Assembly: GCF_000686125.1 (NCBI RefSeq)
Contig: NZ_JMMA01000002.1
Location: forward strand, 2,914,001-2,978,000
From: Ruminococcus sp. NK3A76
Lineage (GTDB): Bacteria; Bacillota; Clostridia; Oscillospirales; Ruminococcaceae
DNA length: 64,000 bases
Reading direction: 5' to 3'
Shown here piece after piece: positions 39,131 through 47,383 of the stretch (position 1 is its first letter; every line of letters begins with the position of its first letter). The position numbers and the translations under genes were made by a program. The notes under the pieces were generated by a model that was given only the letters and a program-made list of their open reading frames with translations, made no database searches and was not told where the DNA came from.

Positions 39131-41548
39131 ATGAGTATCAAAATTGCGCTTGCCGGCAACCCCAACTGCGGCAAGACAACGCTTTTCAATGCACTTACAG
39201 GCTCGAACCAGTTTGTGGGCAACTGGCCGGGCGTTACGGTAGAGAAAAAGGAGGGCAGGCTCAAAAAGCACGACGATGTGATAGTCACCGACCTGCCGGG
39301 CATCTATTCTCTGTCGCCCTACACGCTTGAGGAGGTAGTTGCGAGAAACTATCTTTTAGACGAGCGCCCCGATGTTATACTCAACATCATCGACGGCACG
39401 AATTTAGAGAGAAACCTCTACCTTACAACACAGCTGACAGAGCTCGGCATACCTGTAGTGTGCGCTGTAAACATGATGGATATAGTGCACAAGGTCGGCG
39501 ACAAGATATACTTTGAAAAGCTCTCGGAAGCGCTCGGCTGCAAGGTAGTCGATATCTCGGCACTCAAAGGCAACGGCGTAGAAAAGGCAGCAGAAGCGGC
39601 TATCGCAGCTGCAAACGAGGGCTGGTCGGGCGCTGTTCACCGCTTTGACGGAAGCATCGAGCACGCACTTGCACATATCGAGGAGGCGTGCATACACGAC
39701 CTGCCCGAGGAGATGCAGAGGTGGTATTCGATAAAGCTCTTTGAGCGTGACGACAAGGTTATAGAAAAGCTCGGCATCAAGGGCGACAGGCTCGCACACA
39801 TCGAGGCTGACATCGCAAAGGTAGAAAAGGAAATGGACGATGACAGCGAATCTATTATCACCGGCGAGAGATACAATTACATCGCAAGCATCATCGGTGA
39901 CTGCTGTGTCAGAAAAAGCAAGGGCACGCTCAGCACATCCGACAAGATAGACAGGGTTGTAACAAACCGCTGGCTGGGTCTGCCGATATTCGCAGTCATC
40001 ATGTTCGCTGTATACTGGATAGCAATGGTGGGCATCGGCGCTCCGCTTACAGACTTTACAAACGACAACATCTTCGGCGACGGCTTCCACCTGTTCGCCA
40101 TAGGCACCGAGGAATATGAAGCAGATGCCGAGGAATATGCATCAGCAGATGCTATAATAGGCGGCTATGAGGCTTATGTTGAGGAGAACGGCGCTGCCCC
40201 GACAGGTGAATTCACCTATGAGGTAGAGGACGAGGAGACATTAGAGATAACAGAAGAAACAGCCACCCTCACTGACTATGAGGACGCTCTCGCAAGTATG
40301 GAGAAGTTTGAAGCCGAGCCCGACCCGGCAGATTACGGCACCTTTGTCCCCTCTGTACCGGCACTCGCAGAAAAAGGCCTTGACAAGGCAGGCGCTTCCG
40401 ACTGGTTAAAGGGTCTTATCATAGACGGTATCATCGCCGGTGTCGGCGCTGTACTCGGCTTTGTTCCGCAGATGCTCGTACTCTTTGCAATGCTCGCATT
40501 CTTAGAGGCCTGCGGTTATATGTCAAGAATAGCATTCGTGCTTGACAGGATATTCAGAAAGTTCGGCCTTTCGGGCAAGAGCTTCATACCTATGCTCGTA
40601 GGTGTCGGCTGCGGCGTTCCCGGTATCATGGCAAGCAGAACGATAGAGAACGAGCGTGACAGGCGCATGACTATAATGACGACTACCTTTATCCCCTGCG
40701 GCGCAAAGGTGCCCTTTATCGCAATGATAGCAGGTGCTATATTCGGCGGCTCGGCTTGGGTATCGACCTCTGCCTACTTTATCGGCATGGCGGCAATAAT
40801 CATCTCGGGCATCATGCTCAAAAAGACAAAGATGTTCGCAGGCGACCCGGCACCGTTTGTTATGGAGCTTCCTGCATACCATATGCCGACTGTCAGCAAC
40901 GTGCTCCGCTCGATGTGGGAGAGAGGCTGGTCGTTTATCAAGAAGGCAGGAACCGTTATCCTTATCTCGCAGATAATCATATGGTTCACAAGCCGCTTCG
41001 GCTTTGTTGACGGCGGCCTTGAAATGCTCGAAGAAGACCAGCTCGACGCATCTATCCTTGCAAAGATAGGCAGCGCTGTTGCGTGGATATTCACTCCCTT
41101 AGGTTTCGGCAACTGGCAGGCAACTGTCGCATCAATCACAGGCCTTGTGGCAAAGGAAAACATCGTCGGCACAATGGGCACGCTCTACGGCGGCGGAGAC
41201 CAGACAACATGGCAGGCACTTGCTGCGGCATTCACAGGCGTTACAGGCTTTGCATTCTTGGTATTCAACCTGCTCTGCGCTCCCTGCTTTGCGGCAATGG
41301 GTGCTATCAAGCGTGAGATGAACAGCGCTAAGTGGACGGCATTCGCAATAAGCTATCAGTGCGGCTTTGCATATGCAATAGCTCTTATGATAAACCAGTT
41401 CGGCGGTCTGTTCACAGGTGATGTGAATGTTTTAGGTCTTGTATTTGCTATAGCTCTGCTTGTCGGCATCATCTATATGCTCGCAAGACCCTACAAGGAA
41501 GCAACAAAACTCGGCGGAAAACTCAGCCTCGCAGGCAGCAAGGTATAA
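39131..41548 (+). CDS. feoB: Ferrous iron transporter FeoB
   Basis: FeoB imports Fe(II) across the inner membrane. The 805-aa product has an N-terminal G domain with G1 GNPNCGKTT (9-17), G3 DLPGIYS and G4 NMMD, a GDI-like helical linker (about 165-270), and a polytopic membrane domain with gate motifs such as GVGCGVPGIMASRT. After the first membrane segment (about 288-305) there is an extra extracytoplasmic stretch of about 100 residues, very rich in Glu and Asp (about 315-420), not usual in FeoB. The membrane core and the rest of the length are normal. It follows the two feoA genes and precedes a Cys-rich partner gene. Confidence 0.96.
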   Translation: MSIKIALAGNPNCGKTTLFNALTGSNQFVGNWPGVTVEKKEGRLKKHDDVIVTDLPGIYSLSPYTLEEVVARNYLLDERPDVILNIIDGTNLERNLYLTTQLTELGIPVVCAVNMMDIVHKVGDKIYFEKLSEALGCKVVDISALKGNGVEKAAEAAIAAANEGWSGAVHRFDGSIEHALAHIEEACIHDLPEEMQRWYSIKLFERDDKVIEKLGIKGDRLAHIEADIAKVEKEMDDDSESIITGERYNYIASIIGDCCVRKSKGTLSTSDKIDRVVTNRWLGLPIFAVIMFAVYWIAMVGIGAPLTDFTNDNIFGDGFHLFAIGTEEYEADAEEYASADAIIGGYEAYVEENGAAPTGEFTYEVEDEETLEITEETATLTDYEDALASMEKFEAEPDPADYGTFVPSVPALAEKGLDKAGASDWLKGLIIDGIIAGVGAVLGFVPQMLVLFAMLAFLEACGYMSRIAFVLDRIFRKFGLSGKSFIPMLVGVGCGVPGIMASRTIENERDRRMTIMTTTFIPCGAKVPFIAMIAGAIFGGSAWVSTSAYFIGMAAIIISGIMLKKTKMFAGDPAPFVMELPAYHMPTVSNVLRSMWERGWSFIKKAGTVILISQIIIWFTSRFGFVDGGLEMLEEDQLDASILAKIGSAVAWIFTPLGFGNWQATVASITGLVAKENIVGTMGTLYGGGDQTTWQALAAAFTGVTGFAFLVFNLLCAPCFAAMGAIKREMNSAKWTAFAISYQCGFAYAIALMINQFGGLFTGDVNVLGLVFAIALLVGIIYMLARPYKEATKLGGKLSLAGSKV

Positions 41549-41563
41549 ACAGGAGGAAATGTT

Positions 41564-41740
41564 ATGTCAGCATTCTTAAGCGCAAATATAGGGAATATAG
41601 TAGTTATACTGATACTCATAACAGTTGTAGCGCTTAGTATTCGCTCGATGATAAAGAGCAAAAAGTCCGGCAAGGGCGGCTGCGGCTGCGGCTGTGCGAG
41701 CTGCGCTATGAAGGGCAGCTGTCATACGACCAAAAAGTAA
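41564..41740 (+). CDS. FeoB-associated Cys-rich membrane protein
   Basis: The 58-aa product has one membrane segment (about 9-27) followed by a basic stretch and a Cys-rich tail (GGCGCGCASCAMKGSC), the layout of the small FeoB-associated proteins found after feoB in Firmicutes. AGGAGG lies 7 bases before ATG 41564 and the gene begins 15 bp after the feoB stop. It may hand iron to or from FeoB; its role is not established. Confidence 0.88.
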   Translation: MSAFLSANIGNIVVILILITVVALSIRSMIKSKKSGKGGCGCGCASCAMKGSCHTTKK

Positions 41741-41778
41741 GCGTCGGGAAGAATTTTCCCTTTTCATACTTGTTTCAG

Positions 41779-41811
41779 GCTGTCGGTATCCCGTATACCG
41801 GCAGCTTGTTA
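41779..41811 (+). terminator. Terminator of the feo operon
   Basis: GCTGTCGGTAT and ATACCGGCAGC pair across CCCGT, followed by TTGTTATTTAT. Confidence 0.7.
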
Positions 41812-41826
41812 TTTATCAGATAATAC

Positions 41827-41855
41827 TTGACATTATGCGTGATGCGTTGTATAAT
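41827..41855 (+). promoter_or_regulatory. Sigma-A promoter upstream of the P1B-type ATPase genes
   Basis: TTGACA (41827-41832) and TATAAT (41850-41855) with a 17-bp spacer. Confidence 0.85.
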
Positions 41856-41900
41856 GATAGTATGAAAAATGCTCTCGGGGCATTAATTTTTTAGACATAA

Positions 41901-41916
41901 GTTAGCCTTGGCTAAC
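41901..41916. promoter_or_regulatory. Candidate DtxR-like operator 7
   Basis: GTTAGCCTTGGCTAAC is a perfect palindrome about 45 bp after the -10, placing the following two genes in the same metal regulon. Confidence 0.7.
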
Positions 41917-41986
41917 ACAGTGTCTTACTGTTTAAAATGCGTAAGGTCATCTCACGCAAAAATATAAAACGAAAGGAAGTATCATT

Positions 41987-42271
41987 ATGTCATTATGGGT
42001 AAAAGGTGCATTGTTTGTAGGAGGAATGGCGGCAAGCACGCTGGGCATCAAGGCTCTCACAAGCAGAACTGCAAAGAAGGTCTACACACACACCACAGCG
42101 GCAGCTTTAAGGGGCAAGGAGAGTGTGATGGAAAGCGTAACTAAGGTAAGAGAGAGCTGCGGCGATATACTTGCAGATGCAAAGGACATAAACGATAGAC
42201 AGGCAGCAGAGGAAACGGCAGACATCATCGAGGACACAGCAGAGGCCGCAGCAGAGGAGAATGAAAACTGA
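41987..42271 (+). CDS. Small membrane-associated protein (DUF6110-like)
   Basis: The 94-aa product starts with a hydrophobic helix (about 4-22; VKGALFVGGMAASTLGIKAL), followed by an amphipathic helical region and an acidic tail. The pattern resembles DUF6110 proteins that accompany P1B-type ATPases in Firmicutes. Its stop overlaps the ATPase start (TGATG), so the two are co-translated. It is likely a small accessory subunit; no metal-binding motif is evident apart from one Cys and the acidic C-terminus. Confidence 0.75.
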   Translation: MSLWVKGALFVGGMAASTLGIKALTSRTAKKVYTHTTAAALRGKESVMESVTKVRESCGDILADAKDINDRQAAEETADIIEDTAEAAAEENEN

Positions 42272-44343
42272 TGAAATGTCAGATACTTCACAGCTCAAAA
42301 AGCCGTATGCGAGTGCATATGTCACAAAAGAAAATGACGCTTGCTCAGGCTGATATGCTCGAATACTATTTGCGTGCAAAGCCATACGTTTGCGATGTCA
42401 AGGTCTATGACCGCACGGGTGATGCAGTCATTATCTTCACAGACAGAGCAAGGGTGATAAGGGCGCTTGCGGCGTTTTCTTATAACGACAAGCGCACAGC
42501 CGCCCTTGTTCCCGAGCACACGGGCAGGCAGCTGAGCCGTGAGTTTGAAAACAGACTGTTTAATATGCTTGCACGGCGTGTTGTTTTCAAGCGTCTTGTG
42601 CCGGCACCGCTGAGGCTTGCGCTGTCGGTGATAAAAGCATCAAAGTATGTGCGTGAGGGCGTGCGCTCTCTTTCAAAGGGCAGGATAGAGGTCAGCCTGC
42701 TCGATGCGGTGGCGATAACCGTATCACTTCTGAGGGGCGAGTATAAGACGGCATCTTCTGTTATGTTCATGCTGGGGCTCGGTGAGCTTTTGGAGGACTG
42801 GACGCACAAGAAATCAGTCGATGACCTTGCACGCACAATGTCGCTCGGCGTTGAAAAGGTGTGGCTAAAAAGCGGCGGCACGGAAACTCTCGTCCCGATA
42901 AAGGACATAAACGAGGGCGATGAGCTGATAGTGCGCACAGGCAGCATGATACCCCTTGACGGCAAGGTGATATCGGGCGATGCCGAGGTAAATCAGGCAA
43001 CTCTCACAGGCGAAGCCCTGCCTGTTCACAAGACTGCGGGCAGCTATGTCTATGCGGGAACAGTTGTTGAGAGCGGAAGCTGTGTCATTAGTGTTGACAA
43101 GGTAACAGGCAGCGGCAAATACGACCGCATCGTAAGAATGATAGAGGAAAGCGAAAAGCTAAAATCAGAGGTCGAGAGCAGGGCATCACACCTTGCTGAC
43201 AAGTTGGTTCCCTACTGTCTGGGCGGCACGCTGCTCACATATCTGCTTACCAGAAACGCCACAAAGGCCGTGTCAATACTTATGGTCGATTTTTCATGTG
43301 CGCTCAAGCTCGCAATGCCCATTTCTGTGATATCCGCAATGCGTGAGGGGCAGACGCATGGAATGACGATAAAGGGCGGCAAGTTCTTAGAAGCCGTTGC
43401 CGACGCCGACACGATAATATTTGACAAGACAGGCACGCTTACCCATTCAGAGCCGAATGTCGCAAAGGTGATAACCTTCGGAGAGAATGACGAGGACGAG
43501 GCTCTGCGCCTTGCTGCCTGCCTTGAAGAGCACTACCCCCACTCGATAGCAAACGCCGTAGTCAGGGCTGCAAGCGAGCGTGGGCTGGTTCACGAGGAGC
43601 TTCATTCAGAGGTCGAGTATGTTGTGGCGCACGGCATAGCGAGCTCCATTCAGGGTGTCAAGGTCGTGCTCGGCAGCTTCCATTTTGTGTTTGAAGACGA
43701 GGGCTGCACTCTGCCCGAAGGCGAGCAGGAGAAGTTTGACACGCTGCCCGAGCAGTATTCACATCTTTTCCTTGCGGTAGGCGGTGTGCTTGCGGCGGTC
43801 ATATGCATTGAAGACCCTATACGCACGGAAGCAAAGGACGTTCTCTCAAAGCTGAAAGCGCTCGGCATCAGCAAGATAGTTATGATGACAGGCGACAGCA
43901 AAAGGACTGCGCAGGCTGTTGCAAAGGCAGTGGGCGCCGATGAATTCTACGCCGAAGTGCTGCCGGAGGACAAGGCTGAATATGTAAGGCGTGAAAAGCG
44001 TGCCGGCAGAAAGGTTATAATGATAGGCGACGGAGTAAACGACTCCCCTGCTTTGTCAGAAGCCGACGCAGGCGTTGCGATAAGCTCGGGGGCAGCCATT
44101 GCAAGAGAGGTCGCAGACATAACCATATCTGCCGATGACCTTAACTGTCTTGTTACGCTGAGGGAGCTGTCATCTGCCCTTATGAAGCGCATAAATGCAA
44201 ACTACCGAAGCATTATAGGCTTTAACTTCGGGCTTATGGTGCTGGGTGCTGCCGGTGTGCTTGCCCCGACAACATCAGCGCTGCTGCACAATTCCTCAAC
44301 GCTTGCTATCTCTCTTGCAAGCATGAGGGATTATCTTGGATAG
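42271..44343 (+). CDS. P1B-type metal-transporting ATPase with SCALK motif
   Basis: The 690-aa product has an N-terminal region without a CxxC metal-binding domain, a membrane region interrupted by the actuator domain (TGEA 246-249) and the phosphorylation motif DKTGTLT (Asp385), then MTGDS and GDGVNDSPAL. The metal site in the membrane helix reads DFSCALKLAMP (340-350) instead of the CPC of copper and zinc/cadmium pumps. Only 6 or so membrane segments are apparent. With a DtxR-like operator upstream and the feo genes next door, an iron or manganese substrate is plausible. The family call is firm; the metal is inference. Confidence 0.92.
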   Translation: MKCQILHSSKSRMRVHMSQKKMTLAQADMLEYYLRAKPYVCDVKVYDRTGDAVIIFTDRARVIRALAAFSYNDKRTAALVPEHTGRQLSREFENRLFNMLARRVVFKRLVPAPLRLALSVIKASKYVREGVRSLSKGRIEVSLLDAVAITVSLLRGEYKTASSVMFMLGLGELLEDWTHKKSVDDLARTMSLGVEKVWLKSGGTETLVPIKDINEGDELIVRTGSMIPLDGKVISGDAEVNQATLTGEALPVHKTAGSYVYAGTVVESGSCVISVDKVTGSGKYDRIVRMIEESEKLKSEVESRASHLADKLVPYCLGGTLLTYLLTRNATKAVSILMVDFSCALKLAMPISVISAMREGQTHGMTIKGGKFLEAVADADTIIFDKTGTLTHSEPNVAKVITFGENDEDEALRLAACLEEHYPHSIANAVVRAASERGLVHEELHSEVEYVVAHGIASSIQGVKVVLGSFHFVFEDEGCTLPEGEQEKFDTLPEQYSHLFLAVGGVLAAVICIEDPIRTEAKDVLSKLKALGISKIVMMTGDSKRTAQAVAKAVGADEFYAEVLPEDKAEYVRREKRAGRKVIMIGDGVNDSPALSEADAGVAISSGAAIAREVADITISADDLNCLVTLRELSSALMKRINANYRSIIGFNFGLMVLGAAGVLAPTTSALLHNSSTLAISLASMRDYLG

Positions 44344-44367
44344 CATATAAGCATTTAAAAAGCAATT

Positions 44368-44405
44368 ACCGCCCGACAGAACCGATTATCTGTCGGGCGG
44401 TTTTT
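44368..44405 (+). terminator. Terminator after the P1B-type ATPase
   Basis: ACCGCCCGACAGA and TCTGTCGGGCGGT form a perfect 13-bp stem followed by TTTTATT. The same 13-bp stem occurs at 54175-54209. Confidence 0.92.
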
Positions 44406-44552
44406 ATTGCATGGTACAGCAAAGACCGACTCTGCTGAAATTGTCATATCAAGAGTCTTTTCTGCGCTGTCCCTCTGTTTTTGGCAAAAATCATCACAAG
44501 GCTCATGCCAAAAGCCGGAATGATATAATAACACAGCCTGCACTAAAACTAA

Positions 44553-44724
44553 GGCAACACCGCACGAAGATTGTGCGCAAATTGCGCAGTCAGCTTTTTC
44601 GTCAGATTGCACAGATTTTCCGAAGGAATACTACCGTATTTCAAGGAAAAAATGTGTAATATGACGGAAAAGATGCAAGTAAGCTGCGTACAAAGCCTTC
44701 AGGCGGTCTTTGTGCGGTGTTGCC
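44553..44724 (+). repeat. MITE-like element, copy e (172 bp)
   Basis: Standard ends, flanked by CTAA on both sides (44549-44552, 44725-44728), so the 4-bp duplication is not always TTAA. It lies 20 bases after the end of the minus-strand spermidine-synthase-like gene. In the 401-bp gap (44344-44744) I otherwise see only the ATPase terminator. Confidence 0.92.
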
Positions 44725-44744
44725 CTAAGTACAGGCTGCTTTTG

Positions 44745-46355
44745 CTATTCATTTAAAAGTCCTTCAATGCCATCTTCTTTAAAGACCTTTTTGTAATGCT
44801 CAAGCTGTTCTGATATAAGGTCGTCTATCACCTGCATACCAAGCAGCTCAACAGGAGCTTTATCGTCAGTCAGAACATTTCCTTCACTTTCATACCATTC
44901 AAGCCCTGTGCCGACTTCCTTCATAAAGCCTTTCAGCTCATCGTCGGTAAGCGCTTCTGTGTTGCTTTGAAAGCGCATCAGCATATCCTTGCTGTTTGAT
45001 GCAAAAAGCTCACGGTTTGTGGCGTTCTTTACCGGGATAGTGTAAACATAGTCAAAAACCTCGCAAATAGTGTCACTTAATGCGTAGTTGATGCTGCCCT
45101 TTTTGTCGGAATGCATATTCATATTGACTACCATCACTCCGCCGGGCTTTAAGCAGTCGTTTACCAGCCTGAAAAACTCCACCGAAGACATCTGAAACGG
45201 GATAGTTATATCCTGGTAGGCATCTACCATTATAACATCGTACTTCTTATGCTCCTTATCCCTTCTGAGCCCGTTAAGATAAGCTCTGCCGTCATATGTT
45301 ACGACGTTTATATCATCATCAAGGTCAAAATACCTGTAGGCAAGCTCTGTGATGCTTTCGTCTATCTCTACGGCATCTATCTCCGTTTCGGGGAAGTACG
45401 CCCGGCACTGTGTCGCATATGTTCCCGTACCGTTTCCAAGTATCAGTATATCGCTGCTCTCGCCTGCTTCCGACATGAGCGGTGCTGCCATTGCCGTATC
45501 ATAATACAGCCCGGAAAGGCCGCCCTGCTTCATATATACAGACTGCACGCCGAAAAGCACATTCGTGGATAATACTGCCCTTTGGCCGTCTTCCTTGACC
45601 TGCAGGTAATTATATACGCTCTCGCCCTCGTAGGCAAGCGTTTTTTCCCAGAAAGCAAAGCCAATAGATGTACTTAGAATACACAGCGCTGCGAACATGA
45701 CCGCTGTTACTGCAACGAATATCTTCTTTCTTTTGCAGGACACAAAGTAAATAACACCGAGAACAAACAGTATGCCCGAGAATATAAGAAAAGTCACGGC
45801 TGTTCCTACTGCCGGTATGGTAATAAAAGTCGGGGCAAATGTACCTATTATACTGCCTATGGTATTGAATGCGCCGAGTGTGCCTACCGTCTTGCCGTTG
45901 TCATCAAGGCTGTCGGTGGTGTATTTTACAAGCGAGGGCGTTACCGTTCCAAGCAAAAAAAGGGGGAACACGAACACCGCCATACATGACAAAAACGCCG
46001 CCCATATCAGGAAATTGGTGCTTATGCTGACTAACAGCAGCGCAGATACCGCAATTATTATCAGCTTGCCGAAGAAGGGTATCGCCGCTATCCATACTGC
46101 TGATATTATCATTCGCTTGTAAAGTCTGTCGGGGTCGGGGTCTTTATCAGCCCATTTGCCGCCGAAATAGTTGCCGAGCGCCATAGCTATCATTATCGTG
46201 CCTATGATCATCGTCCACACTATCTGCGACGAGCTGAAATACGGTGCCAGCAGCCTGCTTGCACCAAGCTCTACCGCCATTACCGACATTCCGGCGAAAA
46301 ACTCGGTAAGATAAAGGTATATCTTCTTTTCAAGTAGTTTACTTTTTTCTTTCAT
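44745..46355 (-). CDS. Membrane-fused spermidine synthase-like protein
   Basis: The 536-aa product joins seven or eight membrane segments (about 15-240; EFFAGMSVMAVELGASRLLAPYF, LLGTVTPSLVKY) to a soluble Rossmann methyltransferase/aminopropyltransferase-like domain (about 265-480; ILILGNGTGTYATQ, IDAVEIDESI, YDVIMVDAYQ). This is the 'fused MFS/spermidine synthase' architecture. The usual aminopropyltransferase aspartates are partly present (VDAY), so polyamine synthesis is possible but not certain. Promoter at 46387-46415. It converges on the P1B-type ATPase gene. Confidence 0.87.
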   Translation of the reverse strand: MKEKSKLLEKKIYLYLTEFFAGMSVMAVELGASRLLAPYFSSSQIVWTMIIGTIMIAMALGNYFGGKWADKDPDPDRLYKRMIISAVWIAAIPFFGKLIIIAVSALLLVSISTNFLIWAAFLSCMAVFVFPLFLLGTVTPSLVKYTTDSLDDNGKTVGTLGAFNTIGSIIGTFAPTFITIPAVGTAVTFLIFSGILFVLGVIYFVSCKRKKIFVAVTAVMFAALCILSTSIGFAFWEKTLAYEGESVYNYLQVKEDGQRAVLSTNVLFGVQSVYMKQGGLSGLYYDTAMAAPLMSEAGESSDILILGNGTGTYATQCRAYFPETEIDAVEIDESITELAYRYFDLDDDINVVTYDGRAYLNGLRRDKEHKKYDVIMVDAYQDITIPFQMSSVEFFRLVNDCLKPGGVMVVNMNMHSDKKGSINYALSDTICEVFDYVYTIPVKNATNRELFASNSKDMLMRFQSNTEALTDDELKGFMKEVGTGLEWYESEGNVLTDDKAPVELLGMQVIDDLISEQLEHYKKVFKEDGIEGLLNE

Positions 46356-46386
46356 ATAAAGCCTCTTTTACGGTTTATTAAGAGTT

Positions 46387-46415
46387 ATTTTATCACATAA
46401 ATAAGGTTTAGTCAA
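46387..46415 (-). promoter_or_regulatory. Sigma-A promoter for the spermidine-synthase-like gene
   Basis: Minus-strand TTGACT (46410-46415) and TAAAAT (46387-46392) with a 17-bp spacer. Confidence 0.8.
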
Positions 46416-46446
46416 CAAAATTGACATCATTTTCCTGTGTACACCC

Positions 46447-47253
46447 CTAAACGCTCTTGAACTGCGTCGGTGTCATGCCCTCATACCTTGCAAACAGCTT
46501 GCAGAAATAACTTCCGCTGCAAAAGCCGACACTTTCGGCGATATCCTCTATCGACATATCGGTAGACCTTAACAGCTCCTTTGCGGCCTGTATGCGGCGC
46601 TTGGCTATGTATTCCATAGGGCGTGAATTGAGATAGCGCTTAAAAAGCCTGCAAAGCTGCTGCTTTGAAAGATCCGTCACCTCGCAAAGCTCCGACATTG
46701 TTATCTTGTTCTTAAAGCAGTTGTTGATATGGTCTATCGCCGTCACTATCGCCTTGTTTGAAGTCCTGACAACACGCTCGCTGTTTTTCTGTCCTGCAAG
46801 CTCTATGAGAAAATTATACAAATACCCCGACGCTCTCATATTGCCGTTTATGCTGTCACCGATTATCGACTGGTGCATTCGTGAAAAGAAATGCTCAAGC
46901 AGAGCGATATCCCTTATCTCAAACACCATTGGCCTGTCAAACCCGAGATAGTCAAGCACCCCCTTGCAGGCATACCCGTCGGGCACTACCCAGTGGATAT
47001 CCCAGTCATCAGACGTGGGGTAATACTCGTGCGGATATAAAGCAGGCAGGAATATGGCGGTGTCGGGCAGAATGTCAGTGCTCTTGCCGTCGATGCACAG
47101 CACACCGCTCCCCCTTGTACAGTAAAGCACCTGCGAAAAAGCAAAGCCGCTGCTGCGTGCGGTGTGTGGCTGGCAGGTGTGCTTGCCTATGTTGTCTATA
47201 AACAGCGGCAGTCCGAGCTCGTTGTTCTTTATCGGGTAGTCACAGAAAAACAT
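46447..47253 (-). CDS. AraC-family transcriptional regulator
   Basis: The 268-aa product has an N-terminal cupin-like sensing domain (about 1-150) and a C-terminal double helix-turn-helix (about 165-268) with the second-helix phrase SIEDIAESVGFCSGSYFCKLFARYEGMTPTQF. AraC regulators of this type usually respond to sugars. It is divergent from a broken secreted-protein gene followed by lacZ and a GH5 gene, so it is the likely activator of that glycoside-use cluster. Its own promoter (47297-47325) lies inside a 32-bp palindrome, suggesting autoregulation. Confidence 0.93.
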   Translation of the reverse strand: MFFCDYPIKNNELGLPLFIDNIGKHTCQPHTARSSGFAFSQVLYCTRGSGVLCIDGKSTDILPDTAIFLPALYPHEYYPTSDDWDIHWVVPDGYACKGVLDYLGFDRPMVFEIRDIALLEHFFSRMHQSIIGDSINGNMRASGYLYNFLIELAGQKNSERVVRTSNKAIVTAIDHINNCFKNKITMSELCEVTDLSKQQLCRLFKRYLNSRPMEYIAKRRIQAAKELLRSTDMSIEDIAESVGFCSGSYFCKLFARYEGMTPTQFKSV

Positions 47254-47274
47254 TTACAATTCCCTCCTTGATTG

Positions 47275-47306
47275 ATGATACTATTGTTATATTACAATAC
47301 TATCAT
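47275..47306. promoter_or_regulatory. 32-bp inverted repeat over the araC-type promoter
   Basis: ATGATACTATTGT and ACAATACTATCAT are 13-bp arms with one mismatch around TATATT. The repeat covers the -10 of the minus-strand promoter and lies just upstream of the divergent one. Confidence 0.6.
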
Positions 47307-47325
47307 TTATTGACTTTTCTGTCAA
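47297..47325 (-). promoter_or_regulatory. Promoter of the AraC-family gene
   Basis: Minus-strand TTGACA (47320-47325) and TAGTAT (47297-47302), 17-bp spacer. Confidence 0.75.
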
Positions 47326-47337
47326 GAGATATATAAT
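47310..47337 (+). promoter_or_regulatory. Divergent promoter for the 47,384 gene
   Basis: TTGACT (47310-47315) and TATAAT (47332-47337), 16-bp spacer; its -35 overlaps the AraC-gene promoter on the other strand. Confidence 0.65.
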
Positions 47338-47383
47338 ATATACAACAGGTTCTTTGTCACAGAAATAATTGGAGGCTACTATT

